Of a stretch of 40,317 bases of DNA, positions 32,434 through 40,317 are shown in pieces. Numbering within the stretch: position 1 is the stretch's first letter; each line of letters opens with the position of its first letter. The notes below the pieces were generated by a model that was not told the DNA's origin, did not search any database, and saw only the letters and a list, made by a program, of their open reading frames with translations. The translations under genes and the position numbers were made by a program. Source of the DNA: JBHJHK01 sp050330975 (lineage in GTDB: Bacteria; Pseudomonadota; Gammaproteobacteria; Competibacterales; Competibacteraceae); NCBI GenBank assembly GCA_050330975.1, contig JBHJHK010000499.1, forward strand, positions 1 to 40,317, written 5' to 3'.

Positions 32434-32958
32434 GTGGCTGTGGGTGTCTTTGCACCTGTAGCGCCATCTCCTTCCCCAAGCGTCCAGTGCCCCGTTTTGA
32501 TAGAACTGCTCATCCCCTACTTATTTTTGGCCCTCGTCGCCCTGGGGGCGGCCATTCCCTTGCCGTTTTACGCAGAACCGGTGTTATTGGCCATGTTGGC
32601 CACGGGGGATTACAGCTATACGGGCCTGTGGTTGGCGATCACCGTGGGCAACACCGGTGGGGCCGTCATCAACTGGTGGCTGGGACGTCACCTCCATCGC
32701 TACAAAACCAGCCGCTGGTTCCCCGTGACTACCCGCCAACTGGAGCGGGCCATGGGCTGGTTTCAACGCTACGGATTCTGGAGCTTGTTGTTTTCCTGGT
32801 CCCCCATAGGAGGGGATGTGCTCACCATGGTGGCGGGGTTGATGCGGGTCAATCTGGGGATTTTTGTGACCTTGGTGGCCATCGGCAGGGGGGGACGCTA
32901 CGCCGTGATTATCGCCATGGCCGCCGCCGTTGGCCTGTCCTGGGACGCCCTATTTTGA
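32434..32958 (+). CDS. YqaA/DedA-like membrane protein
   Basis: Up to 174 aa from GTG 32434; the first 20 residues are Pro/Ser rich, and a TTG at 32497 is an equally possible start. There are about four hydrophobic helices. The G-N-T-G-G-A-V-I-N-W-W-L-G-R segment, F-Q-R-Y-G-F-W-S-L-L-F-S-W-S-P-I-G-G-D and V-A-I-G-R-G-G-R-Y are typical of the YqaA branch of the DedA/SNARE-associated family, which has roles in lipid flipping and membrane homeostasis. It is convergent with the membrane-protein gene at 32962. Confidence 0.85.
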   Translation: MAVGVFAPVAPSPSPSVQCPVLIELLIPYLFLALVALGAAIPLPFYAEPVLLAMLATGDYSYTGLWLAITVGNTGGAVINWWLGRHLHRYKTSRWFPVTTRQLERAMGWFQRYGFWSLLFSWSPIGGDVLTMVAGLMRVNLGIFVTLVAIGRGGRYAVIIAMAAAVGLSWDALF

Positions 32959-32961
32959 GGG

Positions 32962-33405
32962 TCAAAACCCCCGTTTGGACACCTCGGCTAGCTCGATCAA
33001 CAGCCTTCCCAAGGAGAGGAAAAACAGCCCCAAGAGGATGAGCCATCCCCCGGCGAGGGGTGCAAACCCCAGCAATAGCCATATGGGGGAAAAACACACC
33101 AGCCGCAGGCAAAAGCTCGCCCAGGGGTGGAAGTGCCGAGTGGGCCAGCCGCTCAGGGCATTGACCACCGCCAGCAGGATGGCGGCAAAGGCCAAAGGCG
33201 CGATGGGGAAGCCAAAGACCAGGGCAAACCCCAGCATGGCCACCCATTCGTCGAAGGTGATGATGGGATCTTGGGAAAACCAGCCCGAGTTGGCCACCAG
33301 GGCCATGGGAAACATGGGGCAAAGGGCAAAACATCCCAAGGCCAAAAGATAGAGTCCATGGCCCTTGGACAATCGCGGTGCAAACCCCTGCCAGCCATTC
33401 ACCAC
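32962..33405 (-). CDS. Hypothetical integral membrane protein
   Basis: 147 aa from GTG 33405, chosen for the GGGAGAGG site five bases upstream; a longer frame to 33441 would run into the MocR gene. About four hydrophobic helices (W-F-S-Q-D near the first loop, then A-M-L-G-F-A-L-V-F-G-F-P, and G-W-L-I-L-L-G-L-F-F-L-S-L). No family recognised. It follows MocR on the same strand with a 11-base gap, so it may be co-transcribed. Confidence 0.65.
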   Translation of the reverse strand: MVNGWQGFAPRLSKGHGLYLLALGCFALCPMFPMALVANSGWFSQDPIITFDEWVAMLGFALVFGFPIAPLAFAAILLAVVNALSGWPTRHFHPWASFCLRLVCFSPIWLLLGFAPLAGGWLILLGLFFLSLGRLLIELAEVSKRGF

Positions 33406-33416
33406 AGCACCTCTCC

Positions 33417-34937
33417 CTACCCTTGGCCCCGGGGGACCCACAGTTGTTTGAGTCGTTGGACCGCCTCGTCCAGCAACCCCGGGGGGGTGGCGGCGAACCC
33501 CAGCAACAGCCCCTGCTGCCGGGGGTGATGGCTATAGTGGGCGGACAACGCCGGCGTGCGCAACCCTCCCTCGGCGGCGTTTGTCGCCAGGGCGACGTCG
33601 TCCCCAACCCCCGCGCCGGGGTGGAGTCGCGCCACCAGATGCAATCCCGCCGTGGGCTCTGCCACTGTCAACCAGCGGTCGAGCCCATGGCGGTGCAGGG
33701 CCGCCACCAGGGCCGCCGCTCGCTCGGCGCTGGCGGTCCTCAGCCGGCGCACGTGGCCGCTGAACTGGTTGGAGGCCATAAACTCCGCCATCACCCCCTG
33801 GGTCTCCAGGGGCGAGTGGCGGTCGCTCACCCCCCGCAGGGCGGCAAAGACGTCCACCAAGTCCTCGGGTACCACCACATAGCCCAGCCGCAGGCCCGGG
33901 TGGAGTACCTTGCTAAAACTCCCCAGATAGATCACCCGCCGCCCGCCGTCCAACTGGTGGAGGGCCAACAAAGGCGCCCCCCGGTAGCGGTATTCGCTGT
34001 CGTAGTCGTCCTCGACGATCCACGCCCCCGCCTGCCTTGCCCAGGCCAACAGCGCCAGGCGGCGGGGCAAACTCAAGGTCACCCCCAGGGGGTACTGGTG
34101 GGAGGGTGCCACCATGGCCAGGCGCGCCCTTGGCGCTTGCTCCCATCCCAGCTGGGGATTGAGGCCCTCGCCGTCGACGGCCACGGGCACCCGTCGGACC
34201 CCGGCGTGGGCCAAACTCACCAACGCCGCCCTGTAGCCGGGCTCCTCCACCCAGGCCGGTTCGCCGGGGTCGAGGAGCGCCTGGGCGGCCAGCCCCACTC
34301 CCTGCTGGGTACCGGCGACCACGATCACCTGCTCGGGGGTACACGCCACCCCCCGGGCGGTGCCCAAATAATCGACAATGGCTTCCCGCAGGGGCAAATA
34401 ACCCCGGGGATCCCCATAGCCCATGGCCCGCCAGGGCCGCCGACGCCAAAAGCGCCCCGCCAACCGCCCCCCGGCCGCAAAGGGAAACAGGTCCACCGCC
34501 GGCACCCCCGGCGCCAGCAAGGGCAACGCCCCCCCCCGGGCCCCCAGGTGACAGGCGAGCAACGCCTGGCCCCGCCGAGAAGGTCGCGGGGCCGGGCCCT
34601 CGCCGTCGAGGGCGGGGATGCCTTCGGCGTTGGCCGGGGCGGCATCGTCCGGCAACTGGGGACTGACAAAGGTCCCCTGGCCCCGGCGGGGCTGGAGGTA
34701 TCCCTCGGCCTGGAGGCGTTCAAAGGTCTGGACCACGGTGATGCGACTCACCCCCAACGCCTTTGCCAGGGCGCGGCTCGAGGGCAAACGGCTGTTGGGC
34801 CGCAGTTGGCCCTGGATGATGCGGTGTTGGAGGCTGTCGAACAACTGGCGCTGGAGGGTGGTGGCGGTGCCGGGGGCCAGGGCCAACCCCTGGAGGGCAG
34901 GGGGGATATCGTCGCAGGCGGGGGAAAAGTCGTCCAC
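33417..34937 (-). CDS. MocR-family (GntR plus aminotransferase) regulator
   Basis: 506 aa from GTG 34937. An N-terminal GntR winged helix (residues 25-95, with L-P-S-S-R-A-L-A-K-A-L-G-V-S-R-I-T-V) is fused to a class-I aminotransferase fold. The PLP-lysine segment is Y-L-G-S-F-S-K-V-L-H-P-G-L-R-L-G-Y, and D-D-Y-D-S-E-Y-R-Y-R is the cofactor-side motif. MocR proteins use PLP adducts to control vitamin B6, GABA, taurine or related genes. It is divergent from the molybdopterin oxidoreductase, whose promoter region holds inverted repeats, so that gene is the likely target. Confidence 0.92.
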   Translation of the reverse strand: MDDFSPACDDIPPALQGLALAPGTATTLQRQLFDSLQHRIIQGQLRPNSRLPSSRALAKALGVSRITVVQTFERLQAEGYLQPRRGQGTFVSPQLPDDAAPANAEGIPALDGEGPAPRPSRRGQALLACHLGARGGALPLLAPGVPAVDLFPFAAGGRLAGRFWRRRPWRAMGYGDPRGYLPLREAIVDYLGTARGVACTPEQVIVVAGTQQGVGLAAQALLDPGEPAWVEEPGYRAALVSLAHAGVRRVPVAVDGEGLNPQLGWEQAPRARLAMVAPSHQYPLGVTLSLPRRLALLAWARQAGAWIVEDDYDSEYRYRGAPLLALHQLDGGRRVIYLGSFSKVLHPGLRLGYVVVPEDLVDVFAALRGVSDRHSPLETQGVMAEFMASNQFSGHVRRLRTASAERAAALVAALHRHGLDRWLTVAEPTAGLHLVARLHPGAGVGDDVALATNAAEGGLRTPALSAHYSHHPRQQGLLLGFAATPPGLLDEAVQRLKQLWVPRGQG

Positions 34938-34980
34938 AGGGCACAGTCCTCCCGGGGTGAGTCTTTGGCCAGTGGATCTA

Positions 34981-35024
34981 GGCTATTTTCCAAATTGGCA
35001 ATAGCCCCATGGCCAATTTTGGCC
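34981..35024. promoter_or_regulatory. Inverted repeats between mocR and oxidoreductase gene
   Basis: GGCTATT (34981-34987) pairs with AATAGCC (35000-35006), and GGCCAATTTTGGCC (35011-35024) is a dyad with a two-base centre. TTGG(C)C-type half-sites recur here and at 34965. The AT-rich 136-base divergent region is otherwise the only control space for both genes, so these are candidate MocR operators. Confidence 0.5.
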
Positions 35025-35073
35025 TAAGTTTAGAACCATACTCCTCGACTTGTCACTTAGAGGTACTCGGATT

Positions 35074-37149
35074 ATGAACCGTCCCAGTGTTTGCCCCCTG
35101 GATTGCCCCGACACCTGCAGCCTGGCGGTCCAGGTGGAAGGCGACCGCATCACCGCCGTGCGGGGCTCCCACGCCAATCCCCTGACCCACGGTGCCATCT
35201 GTACCAAGGTGGCGCGCCTGTACCCCGAGTTTGTCCACGGCGACACCCGCTTGACCCGGCCTTTGCTGCGCACCGGGCCCCGGGGCTCCCGGGAGTTTGC
35301 CCCCATTGCTTGGGACGAGGCCCTAGATCGGGTGGTGGCGGGGCTCCAAGAGGTGGTGGCGCGCTTTGGCAGCGAGGCGGTGGTGCCGTTTAACTACGCC
35401 GGTCCCCACGGCATGCTGGCCCTGGATTCTTTGTCGGCGCGGTTTTTTCACCGCTTGGGGGCCAGCCGGTTGTTGCGCAAACCGTTGTGTGGCGGGGTGC
35501 GGGCCGAGGCCTATAAGAGCCTCTACGGCCCGGTGCCCGGCACCCCCATGGACGAAGTGGCCCACGCCAAGCTCATCGTGGTGTGGGGCAACAACGCCAC
35601 CTGCTCCAACCTCCACCTGGTGCGGTTGATCAACGCCGCCAAGCGCCAGGGGGCAAGGCTTGTGGTGGTGGATCCCAAGCGGGTGCGGATCGCCGAGCAG
35701 GCCCACCTCCACTTGGCCCTCAAGCCCGGCACCGACGTGGTGTTGGCCCTTTCGATCGCCTGTGAACTGGAGGCCACGGGAGGGATAGATGGCGAGTTTG
35801 TCGCCGCCCACACCACGGGTTTTGAGGCCTACATGGCCAAAGCCCGCCAGTATCCCCCCGAGGTGGCCGCCGAGCTTTGTGGCCTGGAAGCCGAGGCCAT
35901 TCGCACCTTGGCCCACTGGTATCGCGATGCCCAACCGGCGGTGATCGTCCCCGGGGTGGGGTTGGAGCGCAACCGCAACGGCGGCTCGGGGATTCGGGCG
36001 CTGGGGGCGTTGCCGGCCTTGGCCAACAAGTGGGGCGTGCGGGGCGGGGGCTTGGTGGCCGGCGCTGGGGAGGCGTTTCCCAAGACCCCCGACCGGCTCC
36101 AGCGGCCGGATCTGCTGCCCTTTGCCACCCGCACCCTCAACATTTTGGACATATCTCGCCACATCGTCGCCGACGACCTGGACCCGCCCATCCGGGGGCT
36201 GTTTATCTACAACCACAACCCGTTGGTGGTCCACCCCGACCAAAACCGCATGCGCCGGGCGTTGGCCAAAGAAGAGGTGTTTATCGTCGGCTGCGATGTG
36301 ACCCTCACCGACTCCATGGCCTACGCCGACGTGGTGCTGCCGGCCTGTACCCACTTTGAGCACGACGACCTGTTTCCCGCCTACGGCCAGCACTACCTCC
36401 AGCGGGCCGAGGCGGTGATTCCCCCTGTGGGGGAGAGCCTGCCCAACACCGAGATCTTCCGCCGCCTAGCGGCGCGGTTTGGCTTTGCCGAGCCCGAACT
36501 CCAGGCCAGCGACCTGGAACTCATGGACGACGCCTTGGATTTGGCCGACCCGCGCCTCCAGGGGGTGCGCCCCAGTCAGCTCCCCGTGGACCGGGCCCTG
36601 CCCATGGGGGTGGGCGGGGCGCCGGCGGTGGTGGTGCGCAACGCCCCACCCCGCACCCCCAGTGGGCGAGTGGAATTGGTCTCCGAGGCCATGGATCAGC
36701 GCTTTGGCTATCCCCTGCCCCGCTATGAACCCGTGGCCAGCGACTACCCCTTGGCGTTGGTGTCGCCGGCCTCGGAATTGCGGGTCTCATCCACCTTTGG
36801 GGGCTTACCCGCCAGTGGGGAAGCGCCGCCTTTGGAGATGCACCCGGTCGATGCCAGGGCCCGGGGCTTGACCGACGGGCAACCGGTGCGGGTGTGGAAC
36901 GCCCTCGGCGAGGTGTCCCTGGTCCTGAAAGTCACCGAGGCCGTGCGCCCCGGGGTGGTCTATTCCGAGAAGGGGGCGTGGCTGGCCACCTCGACCAACG
37001 GCCAAACCATCTCGGCCCTGGCTCCCGCCCACAAGGCCGATCTGGCCGAGGGGGCGTGCTACAACGACGCCCGGGTGGAGGTGGCGGCCGCCATCCTTGC
37101 GAACTCAGGTAGTTCTGCTGTTGATCGCCGGTCTGGGCAAAACGCGTAG
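35074..37149 (+). CDS. Molybdopterin oxidoreductase (DMSO-reductase superfamily), cytoplasmic
   Basis: 691 aa from ATG 35074 (a longer frame to 35050 would have no ribosome site). An N-terminal [4Fe-4S] motif has Cys7, Cys11, Cys15 and Cys43 (C-P-L-D-C-P-D-T-C, then I-C-T-K). The Mo-bis-MGD domains follow: L-L-R-K-P-L-C-G-G-V-R-A-E-A-Y (candidate metal-ligand region, Cys139), V-V-V-D-P-K-R-V, N-H-N-P-L-V-V-H-P-D and the C-terminal dinucleotide-binding domain with E-M-H-P-V-D-A-R-A-R-G-L. No twin-arginine signal, so it is cytoplasmic. No partner iron-sulfur or anchor subunit is adjacent. Substrate unknown. Divergent MocR is the probable regulator. Confidence 0.9.
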   Translation: MNRPSVCPLDCPDTCSLAVQVEGDRITAVRGSHANPLTHGAICTKVARLYPEFVHGDTRLTRPLLRTGPRGSREFAPIAWDEALDRVVAGLQEVVARFGSEAVVPFNYAGPHGMLALDSLSARFFHRLGASRLLRKPLCGGVRAEAYKSLYGPVPGTPMDEVAHAKLIVVWGNNATCSNLHLVRLINAAKRQGARLVVVDPKRVRIAEQAHLHLALKPGTDVVLALSIACELEATGGIDGEFVAAHTTGFEAYMAKARQYPPEVAAELCGLEAEAIRTLAHWYRDAQPAVIVPGVGLERNRNGGSGIRALGALPALANKWGVRGGGLVAGAGEAFPKTPDRLQRPDLLPFATRTLNILDISRHIVADDLDPPIRGLFIYNHNPLVVHPDQNRMRRALAKEEVFIVGCDVTLTDSMAYADVVLPACTHFEHDDLFPAYGQHYLQRAEAVIPPVGESLPNTEIFRRLAARFGFAEPELQASDLELMDDALDLADPRLQGVRPSQLPVDRALPMGVGGAPAVVVRNAPPRTPSGRVELVSEAMDQRFGYPLPRYEPVASDYPLALVSPASELRVSSTFGGLPASGEAPPLEMHPVDARARGLTDGQPVRVWNALGEVSLVLKVTEAVRPGVVYSEKGAWLATSTNGQTISALAPAHKADLAEGACYNDARVEVAAAILANSGSSAVDRRSGQNA

Positions 37150-37299
37150 CTGTCAAGGCACTATCCCTCTAAAGGGCAACGCCGGTGAGGCTTTTGGTCG
37201 ACCCAGGCGTCACCCCACAAGCCCCCTCGATGGGTAAAATGGGGTAGTATAACGCACATGCCCAGAGGCTGGCCAACAAGTGGATAGGGTCACGCACCA

Positions 37300-38115
37300 A
37301 TGGGAATCGAGAGTACCGCGTCAGTTTTGGAACACAAGGGGGCGGGACGCTTCTTTGCCTCCCACCGTTGGCCGCTGGCAGCGATCCTCGCCTGCGTCGC
37401 ATTTTCTGTGGTGGCCTTCACGCCGCGCTTCATGGAGTATCTGTCCGTGGGCACTTGGGGCCAGTCTGCCACCCGGGCCTTTGAATTCGCCCCCAGGGCC
37501 CTCGAAGCCCATGCGCTGTTGGGTATGGCGCTCATCCCCCTCCTCTTCTTGCAGCCTCTGCTGGGGGCGGCGCTGATGGGGCAAGCGGCCTCGGCTACCC
37601 CGCGGCTGGCCCATCGATGGCATGGCTGGTTTCTCGTGCTCGCCACCGGTCTTCTGTCCGCTGTCGGCTTTTACATTACCTATACCTTCGGTGTCAATTC
37701 AGATAGCGTCACCTCCCTGGTCTTCATGTTTCTGGTAGCTCTATTTGTGATCTTGTTCTTCGCCCAGGCCGTGTGGGAAGCGCGGAAACGCCAGATCGAA
37801 CGGCATCTCGACGCGCTGGTCTTTGCCATGATCTTCCTTTCGTTGCCGGCGACCGGTCGGCTGATCGAAGCGATCATGGGGGCTGTTGGGGTTGAGAACA
37901 CGCGGTCGCGGGATCTCGTTTCGATCGGACTCGACCTTCAGGTAGAACTCGTCGACATTACGATCTTGACGGTTTCCGCCGTGCCTCTGTTGCTCTGGGG
38001 TATCTATGCGATCCCGCGGAGTATCCTCCGGGTGCATCCGGCGAAACTTTGGATCGCAACAGCCTTTTTTGGGCTGCCTTTTCTCGCCGTTACCGCACAA
38101 ACCGTCACCCGCTGA
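37300..38115 (+). CDS. DUF2306-like integral membrane protein
   Basis: 271 aa from ATG 37300; ribosome site weak. About seven hydrophobic helices. Conserved-looking residues are E-A-H-A-L-L-G-M-A-L near 68, A-H-R-W-H-G-W-F-L-V-L-A near 105 and E-R-H-L-D-A-L-V-F near 165, a pattern of membrane His/Arg seen in the DUF2306 group; the match is by eye. Function unknown. Codon use is somewhat less GC-rich than the genes to the left. Confidence 0.65.
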   Translation: MGIESTASVLEHKGAGRFFASHRWPLAAILACVAFSVVAFTPRFMEYLSVGTWGQSATRAFEFAPRALEAHALLGMALIPLLFLQPLLGAALMGQAASATPRLAHRWHGWFLVLATGLLSAVGFYITYTFGVNSDSVTSLVFMFLVALFVILFFAQAVWEARKRQIERHLDALVFAMIFLSLPATGRLIEAIMGAVGVENTRSRDLVSIGLDLQVELVDITILTVSAVPLLLWGIYAIPRSILRVHPAKLWIATAFFGLPFLAVTAQTVTR

Positions 38116-38219
38116 AGGCGGGTGTGACATAACAACCGTTGGGTATTGTGCTCCATGGAAACTCACCGTTCCCCCCTTTGCCACGCGGCCACTTTGCATT
38201 GGCGACAAAAGTGACCCGA

Positions 38220-38807
38220 GTGAACACGCGTAGGATCAACGAGGCGATCGCAGCCCTGCATGGCGGCGGCAATAATAGGCATGTCGTGAAGGAGCCCGGC
38301 GATACACCGGCGGACGGCGGCATTCCCATGGAAATGCTTCAGGAGCGGACCGAAGATGACTGGGGCCTATGGAAGGTCGTGCCCTCTAAGATCAGTCGCG
38401 CAGACGTCGAGGCCACCTTTGGAGAGTACGGCGTAGTCCCGCCCGAGGAGTGTATAGCTTACTACCTCGCTGATTGCCATCTGGTCGATCAAGTGGCCGC
38501 GTACGGGGGCGCTGGGGCATTCATCATCCCCATTCCCTCTGACGACCCCCTCGGTCCACTCAGGGAGTACCTGGCAGCATGGGCCTCCCTCATGGCACTG
38601 GGCTACGTCCCCCTGGGTGAGTATGGCGATGGGTATGGACCGATTTGTCTGAAGCAATCCACTGGTACCGTGGTGTGGTTTGACCACGAACGGCTGCACC
38701 CAATGCCGGAGCTCAAGGCGTCCGCGCTAGGCGCCATTGAGCAACCATTGCACGTATCTGTCGCCGAGTACTATGCTGAGGTACTAGGCATGAAGCAAAC
38801 TAGCTAG
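38220..38807 (+). CDS. SMI1/KNR4 (SUKH) superfamily immunity-like protein
   Basis: 195 aa from GTG 38220 (GTG 38211 also possible; neither has a strong ribosome site). W-G-L-W-K-V-V-P-S near residue 48, V-E-A-T-F-G-E-Y-G-V-V-P-P-E-E-C near 64 and V-V-W-F-D-H-E near 150 fit the SUKH fold. Many SUKH proteins neutralise contact-dependent or type VI nuclease toxins. No toxin gene is adjacent; the downstream neighbour is an IS, so a toxin may have been lost, or this is an orphan immunity gene. Confidence 0.7.
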   Translation: MNTRRINEAIAALHGGGNNRHVVKEPGDTPADGGIPMEMLQERTEDDWGLWKVVPSKISRADVEATFGEYGVVPPEECIAYYLADCHLVDQVAAYGGAGAFIIPIPSDDPLGPLREYLAAWASLMALGYVPLGEYGDGYGPICLKQSTGTVVWFDHERLHPMPELKASALGAIEQPLHVSVAEYYAEVLGMKQTS

Positions 38808-39193
38808 GAGCCCATCCCAAAACGCTTGACAAGTCGTTGATGATCACCGTCGACTTAAAGGCCATCACCGTAGCCACCACCGGTGCTAACCAGTCCGATA
38901 CCGAGGCGTCGGAGGCCACTCTGAGCAGTTTTCAGCATCCAGTGCTAGCAAGTCTAGTAGTCAATAAGAGTGCTGAAAAGCACCACAAACACTCAATCGT
39001 GAATTGAGATCTAAAAAAATCTCAGCAATTCCCGGTCACCCCCCCTTTGTGTCATTTTGAGTGACCCCCGGAAAGGGGCTTTTTAAAAGGCGCAAGCTGA
39101 TTCTCAAGCATCTTTTTCTGTGATGCTTGTTCTTTATCTCTCACTCTGTTCCACTACTTCACCAAGGCCCATCACAATGAACAACGATAAGAA
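38808..39193. other. Intergenic region before the right-hand IS
   Basis: About 386 bases, AT content rising toward the IS. It holds a hairpin with a GAAA loop (GTGCT 38970-38974, AGCAC 38979-38983) and a short CCCC/GGGG hairpin near 39065-39078 followed by TTTTT. A 55-codon + frame is listed apart. The outer end of the IS should lie here, but its terminal repeat cannot be set without the other end. Confidence 0.5.
38840..39007 (+). CDS. Doubtful small ORF
   Basis: 55 codons from ATG 38840, no ribosome site. The product starts M-I-T-V-D-L-K-A-I-T-V and ends in K-H-H-K-H-S-I-V-N. No family recognised. It may be chance or the relic of a gene cut by the IS. Confidence 0.15.
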   Translation: MITVDLKAITVATTGANQSDTEASEATLSSFQHPVLASLVVNKSAEKHHKHSIVN

Positions 39194-40317
39194 TTACGAA
39201 GTATCATGGATATCTACATCTGGCAACGGTAATACAGTTAATGAAGGATGAGCAATCGCAAACCACAACGACTCCCACGAAGGAACAAGACATCGATAAA
39301 AAACGGCTTGCATTTCAAACCATAATGCCTTGCGTGTCTTGAACCGTCGCCCGGCGCGTTGAAAAAAATCGCAGCCCCACGCTTGTATTTGATCGACCAT
39401 AAAGGCCAACATCATCAAAAGACCTAATACGGTCGAGAGATGTTTCTGACCATGTCCATAGTTATGTTCAAGGTGATAGCCTTGGTTCTTCAGTGTATTA
39501 AACGTTTCGTTCTCAACGCTCCAGCGGCATCGACCTCCTTCGACAAGCGCATAAACATTGGCTGGCTCAATAAAAAAATCCGTGATCCATGCGCAGTAGT
39601 AAAGTGGTTTCTCTGTGTCGGGATCACATTCCCAGTACTCAAAAAAATTGACTCTAAGGCGCGAATTTTTATTTAAAGGTACGCCATTAACATATCGAAC
39701 ACCACACTCTACATTATCGTCGTTTAACCACTCAAACTCGCGCGTCTGCCCGTTACGAAACGCACGATTCACTTGCTCATAGAGAAAGTCATGATCACCG
39801 GGCTTAACGATATTGACAAATCGAATGTTGAGCGATTTCAACAACTTAAGATGCGGCTCAGTCGCAAAAAGCGCATCACCCACCGCCACGAATCGACGCC
39901 TGGGAAAATCCTCACGAAGTCGCTTAAAAAAACGCTTCGCCGCCTCGCGCTCGCAATCATTCTTCTTCGATCCATCTTGGCGCAAAATCGGCTCAGGAGA
40001 AAAAGGAATCACGTACGGTGAGCCCGGCTTGGCCCAAACACCACCCAGCAGTTGATGATAATAATGGATCTCACCGTTGCGCTTCTTTTTAGCACAGCAC
40101 TCTGCGCAGCGAATCCGCGTCGAACCAAAATGCTGCGTACCATCATAAAGCACCCAGTGATAACCCAGATGAGCATGATCATCGTTAAGGGCTGTCGTAA
40201 GACAGTACTCTTGAAGGACTTTGAAAGCAGGCTGAATCACTTCAGGATCAATCGGATCTAAAACCTCACGCATCTGTGTATCGCAAGGTGCTTGATCAAC
40301 CCCGTAAAGCGTTTTAA
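39194..40317 (-). CDS. DDE transposase, N-terminus beyond window edge
   Basis: The frame is open to the window's right edge: upstream of ATG 40273 it reads L-Y-G-V-D-Q-A-P-C-D-T-Q, which belongs to the protein, so the true start is outside. The visible 370 or so residues contain L-Y-D-G-T-Q-H-F-G-S (first Asp), V-G-D-A-L-F-A-T-E (second Asp) and C-R-W-S-V-E-N-E-T-F-N-T-L-K (Glu), followed by the G-Y-H-L-E-H-N-Y-G-H-G segment. This is an IS4-superfamily-like DDE transposase. Its GC is far below the host's, so it is a recent arrival. Confidence 0.85.
   Translation of the reverse strand, partial: KTLYGVDQAPCDTQMREVLDPIDPEVIQPAFKVLQEYCLTTALNDDHAHLGYHWVLYDGTQHFGSTRIRCAECCAKKKRNGEIHYYHQLLGGVWAKPGSPYVIPFSPEPILRQDGSKKNDCEREAAKRFFKRLREDFPRRRFVAVGDALFATEPHLKLLKSLNIRFVNIVKPGDHDFLYEQVNRAFRNGQTREFEWLNDDNVECGVRYVNGVPLNKNSRLRVNFFEYWECDPDTEKPLYYCAWITDFFIEPANVYALVEGGRCRWSVENETFNTLKNQGYHLEHNYGHGQKHLSTVLGLLMMLAFMVDQIQAWGCDFFQRAGRRFKTRKALWFEMQAVFYRCLVPSWESLWFAIAHPSLTVLPLPDVDIHDTS

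Noticed and set aside
33378..35027. 549-codon frame antisense to mocR
   Set aside because: Composition (Gln, Gly, Pro rich) typical of antisense to GC-rich genes; no domain seen.
35323..36393. 356-codon frame antisense to the molybdopterin oxidoreductase
   Set aside because: Gly/His/Val-rich antisense shadow; the + strand carries all the Fe-S and cofactor motifs.

Overview
The window is a GC-rich stretch (by eye about 65-70% G+C, with many C and G runs) from a proteobacterium. The gene families (RND pump, TRAP transporter, octaheme c-type cytochrome, DsrE and rhodanese proteins, sigma54 activator, Hcp) best fit a gammaproteobacterium with sulfur metabolism. That placement rests on gene content only; no rRNA or tRNA gene was seen. 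Both ends lie inside insertion sequences: an IS5-like element at the left (transposase N-terminus cut by the window, reading frame broken near 490) and an AT-richer DDE transposase at the right (N-terminus cut by the window).

Layout. 1-1018 IS5-like element. 1195-2541 a secreted-toxin-like protein with a peptidoglycan-binding domain and a permuted papain-like hydrolase domain. 2824-7429 housekeeping and accessory genes: LysR regulator, DUF1127 protein, nucleotide-sugar-epimerase-like SDR, hypothetical protein, NCS2 nucleobase permease. 7522-12597 an RND efflux operon (adaptor, pump, OmpA-type lipoprotein). 12904-14834 three + strand genes: an exported Asp/Glu/Arg-repeat protein and two membrane proteins of unknown role. 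14838-17249 two tandem paralogous cysteine-peptidase-like proteins. 17497-21983 a five-gene TRAP transporter operon with DUF1445 and DUF2848 enzymes. 22541-23340 a transposase remnant followed by an hcp gene broken by an amber codon. 23464-28723 a sulfur/redox block: membrane cytochrome b, octaheme tetrathionate-reductase-like cytochrome, periplasmic DsrE-like protein, rhodanese-like protein and a divergent PAS/sigma54 activator. 28871-33405 LysE exporter, LysR with a divergent intradiol-dioxygenase-like protein, 3-hydroxyisobutyrate-dehydrogenase-like enzyme and two membrane proteins. 33417-37149 a MocR regulator divergent from a cytoplasmic molybdopterin oxidoreductase. 37300-38807 a membrane protein and a SUKH (SMI1/KNR4-like) immunity-type protein.

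Most likely to be new: three proteins (1195-2541, 14838-15935, 16140-17249) carry papain-like Cys/His signatures and share a short EF-hand-like motif ending in A-x-(L/I)-D-R. Together with the broken hcp they suggest a set of secreted effectors. Delivery by a type VI or other secretion system is inference; no secretion apparatus is in the window. Several proteins have lost key catalytic residues: the dioxygenase lacks both histidine iron ligands, and the rhodanese has Ser in place of its nucleophilic Cys. The rhodanese/DsrE pair has a good -24/-12 promoter match and lies divergent from the sigma54 activator.
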